Of a DNA stretch of 64,000 nucleotides, positions 58,171-64,000 are shown piece by piece. Source of the DNA: Candidula unifasciata. Lineage: Eukaryota; Mollusca; Gastropoda; Stylommatophora; Geomitridae. The notes beneath the pieces are model-generated. The model had not been told where the DNA came from, ran no database searches, and saw only the letters and a list, made by a program, of their open reading frames with translations. The position numbers and the translations under genes are program-made. Every line of letters starts with the position of its first letter. Within the stretch, counting starts at the first letter, position 1. The DNA is taken from positions 124,001 through 188,000 of the forward strand of contig CAJHNH020008542.1 in NCBI GenBank assembly GCA_905116865.2, in the 5' to 3' direction.

Positions 58171-59355
58171 AATTGGCTTTAGTCTAGCGAATGCACTATG
58201 TGCAATCTACAGAGGGAATCACAAACATTGAACATCCCAAGAAATTATATTTTTCCCAGCCTTGCTGGTTAAAGGAGAGGATTCGGGGTTTACTCACAAA
58301 TTATTCACAACTGTTAATAAATTGTATACTTAAATGTACTAAAGTTCACCGGCACAAATGGCTAGTTAAAATGAAATTCCATAAAACTGTAAGAACATTA
58401 AAACTATAACATTTATTTGGAATTGGAAAAGCCAACTAATAATCAGACTGGCTGTGGAGATAAAATTAGTTTCTGCTTTTATATGAGGAAAGTAAATCAA
58501 TCTGTCCACTTAGCTGTAGCTCTGGTTCATTTGGTCAGCTTCTAGCTAAGCCTCAGAGACACCTCAGGCAGGCCGAATCTTAAAGACCAGTCCAGACAAT
58601 CGGGCATCTGCAGCTACGCTGGGATTTACTTCTGGAACTCCCACCTGGAACTACCACCTGGAACTAGAACAATAGAATAGTCCCTATACAAACAGTTTGG
58701 AAAGTTCTCACTGGAGACAACAGTACCTCCAGTCCTCATATACTGTTACACTACACACACACACATGGAGTAGGGTAATCACAAGTGTTCACATTCTTTA
58801 ATGGTACAGAATGGGAATGTTTACAGAACAGGGTCCATAATAATGATGGGGAAATATTTAGGAAACATCAGTTTCATGAATACTCTCAAGCACAAGAGTT
58901 TACATCACACAATAAAAAAGAACAATCATCAGTGTCAATTGTTCTGATGTCTTTACATTAATACTCCGTTGAGGGGTTAACATGCTTAAATACACAGTCA
59001 CATTTCACAATAGGCTCTCATTTCAACTACATAGATTCACATAACAAAGAATGAGAATCTAGGGAACTCATAACAGGTGCTTTGCACGGTTTGAAAATAA
59101 ATAGGATTGACACATCTCCATCAATATAACTGGGTGCTGAAATAGATGTCATTATACAATCATAGATGACAATGGGCTTTCCATCTGTCACAGTATTCAC
59201 ATAAAATATACAACACTCACTCACTCCAGTTTAAATCTAAATCCATACGTGTGTTAAATCTTATTCAGTAGAGTTTAGAAGTTGGAACGGGTGAAATATA
59301 ATTACTAAAATTGCAAGGTCATCTGCTGTGGTACTGAAAATATATTCCTAGTAAT
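58171..59355. other. no recognisable feature
   Basis: AT-rich. A small doubling 'ctggaact(c/a)ccacctggaact' at 58633-58665. No ORF of note. Confidence 0.4.
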
Positions 59356-59357
59356 AG

Positions 59358-59437
<80 letters not shown>
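59358..59437. repeat. (AT)n microsatellite
   Basis: About 78 bp of pure TA. Confidence 0.96.
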
Positions 59438-59438
<1 letters not shown>

Positions 59439-60351
59439 ACAATAATCATTACAAGCATGGGCCATACACCTCTCTTCTTCTTCTCCGACTGTGTGAATAT
59501 TAAATTTAGCAACCCTGTGTTATTCACTTTCTCAAGTCTTAAACCAGTCTCAGAAAAATCTGGACTAAATCTAAATTAAAGCAAGACAGTAATTTTCAAG
59601 CTAATATCACCATGAGGTCAAATCAACGTAGTAACGATTAGGTATAATGAATATACACTTCATTCCTTTATTAACTGTCTCACCATGCTGTAAATCGGAA
59701 CTGGCCGAGATTTCACATGAGGACATAAATTCCCACTTAATTAATATAATTATAATAATTAAAAATACCAATGCACGTTTCTAGTATCAAATAAACATTA
59801 TTTCAATCATCAAATAGATAATATGTTTGCATACATGTACATACTAGATCATAAACGCGGTTAGTTAGAATAAAGAAATTTATCATGGTTTCTAAGCCAT
59901 GTGGGCATCAAATTTCATAGTGTTTAACATGTTAAAGTAATTCAGAGGAATTAGCAGCAATAGATCAAATTTAACTAATTATATTCACTCACCCCTGGTA
60001 GGGAATTCAAACAGACACTACGACTACAGTACTGACTAATAACTTTAGTATTACTGAGTCAATTGAGGAGAGCAGACTCTTGCCTCTCTTCTCCCAATCG
60101 TGCCTGGTATGAAAATGAAAGTAGTAAGTCCTAGAAAGAGGGAAGTAACTCTTAAGTTTTTCCTTGCACTACTCATCATTCGTCTTTTATACCTTTTAAC
60201 TCTTTAATTATAATTTTGCTATAATGAACCAATAAGAAAAAAGTACGAAAATTTAATAATATTAATCACACAAAGCAATACTTCAAAGGAAAGAAACAGC
60301 TGTCCAGACCAGCTCGTCATGTGGGTTGACATGGGAGTCAGTTGAAGTAGT
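59438..60351. other. no recognisable feature
   Basis: AT-rich, without open frames or repeats. Confidence 0.4.
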
Positions 60352-60596
60352 GGCTCCTTTACATAAAAGTAGCGCTTCGGGCATATGGGAGTAGACACAT
60401 ATTGTTTTCACATTACAGTGATGGTTGATGTGGTCAATATCACGCTGGCCGCCTTTACTGTCCAGGATTTTACCTGGTACTCATTAGGGCTAGGTCGACT
60501 TGGGAGCTAAGGTCATGAATGAACTAAATCCGGCGCTGTGCAGTTTTGAACCACCGATCCTCACATTCGCAGGTGACCGTCTAACCGCTACATGAA
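60352..60596 (-). mobile_element. SINE-A copy, full span, diverged
   Basis: 'tcaatatcacgctggccgcc', 'actgtccaggattttacctg', 'gggctaggtcgacttgggag' and head 'ttgaaccaccgatcctcaca' to 'gaccgtctaaccgctaca'. Confidence 0.7.
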
Positions 60597-60714
60597 GATA
60601 AGAGTATTTTGTAAAAAAAAAAAAAAAAGTACTTTTATGCAGATGTAAACCTAGAATCAAAATTTTACAGAAATTCTGCTTTTGGTTCAATCCAACATAA
60701 ACTGGGTCCCATGT

Positions 60715-60978
60715 AATAATGTGGAGTACTTTATTTTTAATTCACCCCAACAAGGACAATCTCGGAGTTCCCGAGAAAGTCAAATATTCTAGGGGTTGGG
60801 GTTAGGGCTAGGATCTTTGTCAGCCTTGACCGCCTCAGAGACACCAACTAACCATAATTCTAACGCTAACCTCAACCCCTAACCCAACCCATAACTCTCC
60901 TTGAATTTTTGAGTTTACAGGAACTCCATAATTTTCTTTGTATGGGGTAATTTAGCAATAAAATACCGTTCTGGGATG
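60715..60978. mobile_element. palindromic MITE-like element
   Basis: The left arm ('agtactttatttttaattca', 'ggagttcccgagaaagtcaa', 'aggggttggggttagggcta') is matched by the reverse complement of the right arm ('ggtattttattgctaaatta', 'ggagttcctgtaaactcaaa', 'gggttgggttaggggttgag'). The arms are about 100 bp each, around a loop of about 40 bp ('gtcagccttgaccgcctcag'). No ORF is present. This is the structure of a foldback or miniature inverted-repeat element. Confidence 0.65.
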
Positions 60979-61382
60979 TAAGGATGACCACGGCACCCCT
61001 CCTCTACCCATTTGCGAGTTAAAATCAATTAGATTAAGACGGTATTTTGCTAACACACAGATCAAGTGCGTATCGTGTCGCTATTAATACGGCCCTGAAC
61101 TCCCATGTGGGCTCTAGTACCCTATTTTGGGGGATGGGGTGGGGAGGATGGGAAAGGGGGGGGGGGAGGGTGGAAGAACAGACCAACTACTCCTTATTTG
61201 CCTATCGCGAAAGGCGAGTAATTAGGAATTCGCTGAAGTGAGATGTGTTGAACCGGGAGGCGCAAATATCACAGCTATAAACCACTAAAAAACCTGCCAG
61301 GCATCCTTTTCAATGCAGAAACAGACAATCGTCGCGTTCAACCAACATCCCCGAAAGGGGAGCTTTAGATAATAATTGTGAC
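60979..61382. other. G-rich tract and SINE-E fragment
   Basis: G-rich stretch at 61126-61170 (ggggggggg). 61245-61290 ('gcgcaaatatcacagctata') is the reverse complement of a SINE-E head. Confidence 0.45.
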
Positions 61383-61435
61383 TAAGTTATGTGCGCCACA
61401 TAAAATGGTTAAGCATTGCTCGCCACCAAATAGCT
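61383..61435 (+). repeat. dispersed repeat R7, copy 2
   Basis: 'gttatgtgcgccacataaaa' then 'tggttaagcattgctcgcca'. It matches 7303-7360 in reverse orientation. Confidence 0.55.
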
Positions 61436-62082
61436 GTGAAAAGGACTCCTGCAATGTTAATGCGATCAAAGAAGACAGAGACACAAAAAAGGTCTCGACC
61501 GGGGACAAAGTCGTCTACTGGCCAGCCAGTGGGCGACCCGGTGGCCGATGTGTCATCCGAACAGGATAATTACTTAACCCACAGCCGCCTTGCCGTCCAA
61601 TCACATACTTACAATACAGTTGTCATGGCGACTGTCGTCATAGTAACCACAGCCGTGTCATTTGATCAAGAAAACACGAGGACCGAAAAAATTGCATCTT
61701 ACGCATAATCACCAGATCTTTAAAAACTTAGTAATGTATTTTATCTTTTAACCTGACTATATCTACACGACCTATTTTAACCGGGCGAGTCTCGTTCCCG
61801 GGCCAATACTTTAAGGACGTGATCTTGCACAGGAAGATAATGAAAAACACGACTACAGGATACGCCAGTAATGGGCTCTGTGTAAACGGGCAATGGCCAT
61901 CAGATTTCTGGACTCTAGGTAGCAATAACATATTCAAATGTTGTGTTTTCGTGAAACAGGTATTTTAACATTTCCAATATTTCATTAAAAGTGTAAGTAA
62001 GGGATTTCTTTCTTTCACTTCAGCGATGATTCGATCATGTAGTGTTGGATCCGTTTTTTAAACGCTTGAACAAAATAAAGGA
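61436..62082. other. no recognisable gene
   Basis: A short protein-like frame (VSTGDKVVYWPASGRPGGRC, about 61492-61550) ends at a TAA. No family is recognised. Confidence 0.35.
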
Positions 62083-62125
62083 CCCTTTTCCACGCCTTTG
62101 GGCGTTTTTGTATATATCCTCTTCT
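62083..62125 (-). mobile_element. SINE-A distal-end fragment
   Basis: 'aaaggacccttttccacgcc' then 'tttgggcg', as in other SINE-A distal ends. Confidence 0.55.
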
Positions 62126-62129
62126 TTTG

Positions 62130-62355
62130 TCAAAATCTGCTTAAGCCGCTATGCGTCGAAGTTCATCGGATGATCGGCAGAAGAGCCAGGGAGGGCTCAG
62201 TCGCTTTTTTTGGTGTGATGTTATGCAATTCAAGGTGTCAGTGATTCCTTCAATCCATTTTCTTAACGGTCTTCCCCTGCCTCTTGCTCTTGCTGCTGGC
62301 ATCGTTGCCTTCATTCTCATTTCAGGTTTTAAACAACGGATCAACATCATGGCAC
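62130..62355 (-). mobile_element. LINE C-terminal tail
   Basis: The minus frame is open for 69 codons: AMMLIRCLKPEMRMKATMPA, then GRGRPLRKWIEGITDTLN and SSDELRRIAA before a TAA. The GRGRP..KWI.GI motif and the ending 'R.EWRRI...A' identify an RT C-terminus. Confidence 0.7.
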
Positions 62356-62669
62356 ACGTATAGTAACCCCTAAGCGCTCCATTTTTCTTCTAGCTCAAGT
62401 CTGAGTACGAAGAAGCTCAGCACAGTGCACAGGCTCTGAAGCCCCGACGAGGATCCTGAAATGCTTTAGGTAGATTTTTAATTCCAAATTTTGCCCGGAC
62501 AGCGCCTTTAGGCTACTCTTTTCGATTTCCAACTGCCAAGGAATGTTTTACGTTCGCAACAGTGCACACGGGCGTCCGATCTCACTACCCAGAGACCAAG
62601 GGGAATTACTAGAAGTCCAAGTCCACGTGAAAAAATCCCAGCCCTTATCAAGGATTGAACCCGGATCCT
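62356..62669. other. no recognisable feature; possible SINE piece
   Basis: 'aagctcagcacagtgcacag' at about 62412 resembles 'ggttctcagcgcagtgcacg' at 37422, a weak dispersed repeat. Confidence 0.4.
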
Positions 62670-63890
62670 CTAGCACTCGAGGCGGACACCATGCGGAGAC
62701 CACGCTGCCCCTACTTTCCTTCTCATTAAATGGCTAAACCATTTCATTCTTTGTTTCTCAAAAAATTTGACGATGGGTGTTGTTCCAACAGTTGTTGTGA
62801 TTACCTTGTTTCTCACTTGATCTCTTCTGGTTTTATTCACAGCCAATCTCAAACATCTCATCTCACAGGTGGTTAGTTTTTCTTTCGTGTTCTTTTGTCA
62901 ATGTCCAAGTCTGAGATTGGTAACCCAAATTCGGTATAAATATTGTATTTATAATTTGTCCATTTGTCTATTTTGGGATAGCAAGTTGTTTTAAAATTTG
63001 AGCAAGTTGGTACGTGACACTGCTGGCTTGTTGGATTCTCGTTTATATCTATCTATTTTACCATTGTGTGTAAAGATGCTTCCCGAGTATTTACATTCTT
63101 GCACCTGACTTTGATTTTGTTGTTGTTGTTGTTGTTGTTGATGGTTTGTTGCTCTCTACTTATTCTCATGACTTTTTTTTTTCAGTATTGATCTTCATGT
63201 GATGTTTAAGGCAACTGTCGTGTTTTTGGTTTATGTTGTCATGCAGCTGTTTATTTTCACTGTGGAATATGCACTGAACGTCGGCAAAGAGCAGCTCATT
63301 GAAGTCTTCCTGTTTATCGCTTTCACTTTCTCTGTAAACAGCATTTACATAATTTAGTATTGTTCCATTTATACCATAGTTTTCAAGAACATTCCATAGT
63401 TAATCTCTGTTCACTCAGTCAAAAGCCTTTTCTTGATCTATAAAAGCGATGTTCCTTTGGTGTCAGTGTTCTATTATCTTTTGGCTTTTTTTTTTGCCTT
63501 AGGGTAAAAATAGCGTCAGTAGACCCTCTTCATTTCCTCAGTCCGACTTGTACTAGGCCCAGAATCAGTTCTACAAAAGATTTAATTTGTTGTTCCGGAA
63601 TCCTAGCAAACATTCTACCTACGTGACTTAAAAGGGAGATGCCTCTATAAGTGTTACAGTCTTGCTTATTGAACATTCTTTTCCATATTAGTACTATAAT
63701 GGCTCTTTTTTTTTTTTGGTATTTCTCCTTGAGCGGGATCTTAACAATTTTTTTTTGTATTTCTCCTTGAACGGGATCTTAGCCATTTTTTTTTTCTATT
63801 TTCTATTTCTCCTTGAGCGGCATCTTAGCCATTTTTTTGTATTTCTCCTTGAGGGGGATCTTAGCAATTTCTTATGTTTCTCATTTTTAA
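62670..63890 (-). mobile_element. LINE reverse transcriptase, long decayed fragment
   Basis: Read on the minus strand: IPLKE repeats, then AIIVLIWKRMFNKQDCNTYR and GISLLSHVGRMFARI (RT finger 'YRGISLL'), RGSTDAIFTLRQ, FIDQEKAFD (first catalytic D region), WNVLENYGINGTILNYVNAV, SESDKQEDFNELLFADVQ (YADD replaced by FADV), HMKINTEK, then EMRCLRLAVNKTRRDQVRNK and FFEKQRMKWFSHLMRR. The order is a full CR1/L2-like RT from fingers to tail. It has frameshifts, an in-frame deletion between AFD and FADV, and loss of the second catalytic D of the ADD box. Confidence 0.8.
63700..63875 (-). repeat. about 45-bp tandem repeat within the LINE, 4 units
   Basis: 'atttctccttgagcgggatc' followed by 'ttagcca' and a T run recurs four times. 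Minus translation gives KIPLKEKYKK, the segment just before the RT finger motif, so the LINE's own codons are amplified. Poly-T length varies among units. Confidence 0.85.
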
Positions 63891-64000
63891 TTTTCACTGT
63901 TTTACGTTATCATCCCACCTTGCTGTTCTTTATCTCTGTGTTCCTCCTATCTATCTGATACCACATTGTGATGTTGTTAAAGGGTTTAGGAGCGTGCTCT

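Noticed and set aside
60790..60890. interstitial telomere array
   Set aside because: Only a few TTAGGG-like units, arranged as a palindrome with non-telomeric flanks.

Overview
Kind of organism. This is eukaryotic, metazoan, repeat-dominated DNA. There is no operon structure and no bacterial or organellar gene. The many decayed non-LTR retrotransposons (two broad groups: elements with an RNase H domain, and elements with a CR1/L2-like reverse-transcriptase tail), several tRNA-headed SINE families, and extremely long pure tetranucleotide arrays suggest a mollusc, most likely a gastropod. That placement is an inference from the style of the repeats, not from a diagnostic gene.

Layout. 0-3 kb: SINE-A and retrotransposon tails, one carrying a 75-bp tandem expansion of its own coding sequence. 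4-8.5 kb: microsatellites, a 19-bp minisatellite (about 79 units) and a 30-bp minisatellite next to a LINE 3' end. 8.7-9.8 kb: LINE tails, including an RNase H copy with an inverted 5' part. 11.5-13.8 kb: GATG-type minisatellite, then a pure (GGTC)n block and an 835-bp (GATA)n block. 14.4-14.5 kb: the most convincing host coding sequence, a first coding exon of an SLC5-like sodium/solute symporter (minus strand). 16-22 kb: LINE tails, SINE-C copies and a 53-bp minisatellite. 22.4-24.7 kb: nested SINE-A, SINE-B and LINE; the LINE keeps an intact 474-codon C-terminal ORF with RNase H. 25.6 kb: LINE tail with an 11-bp duplication. 27.9-30.4 kb: 29-bp minisatellite enclosing a 60-bp segment of the retroelement found at 31.6 kb. 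31.8-35.3 kb: the least repetitive part, with one weak candidate exon. 36-43 kb: LINE and SINE debris, then GACA/GATA and CATC/ATCT arrays. 43.4-47 kb: a decayed near-complete RNase H LINE (endonuclease, RT, RNase H) split by a 1-kb insertion; 47.9-48.8 kb: a second copy, reversed. 49-53 kb: minisatellites with SINEs inside. 53.8 kb: candidate terminal exon. 56.8-58.2 kb: LINE tail and 45-bp minisatellite. 60.7-61 kb: palindromic MITE-like element. 62.1-64 kb: two minus-strand LINE pieces.

How the parts relate. Little of the window works together as genes. The clearest theme is that retroelement coding DNA repeatedly acts as seed for tandem repeats: the 75-bp (2.2 kb), 30-bp (7.7 kb), 29-bp (28-30 kb) and about 45-bp (63.8 kb) arrays each match, or sit inside, retroelement coding sequence, and two CA/GT microsatellites occupy the same codon position of an RNase H domain. 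The SINE families are modular, sharing one tRNA head but carrying different bodies. I found no convincing undescribed gene system. Long ORFs within the tandem arrays are by-products of repetition. Family labels SINE-A to SINE-E and R5 to R7 are local names used only here.
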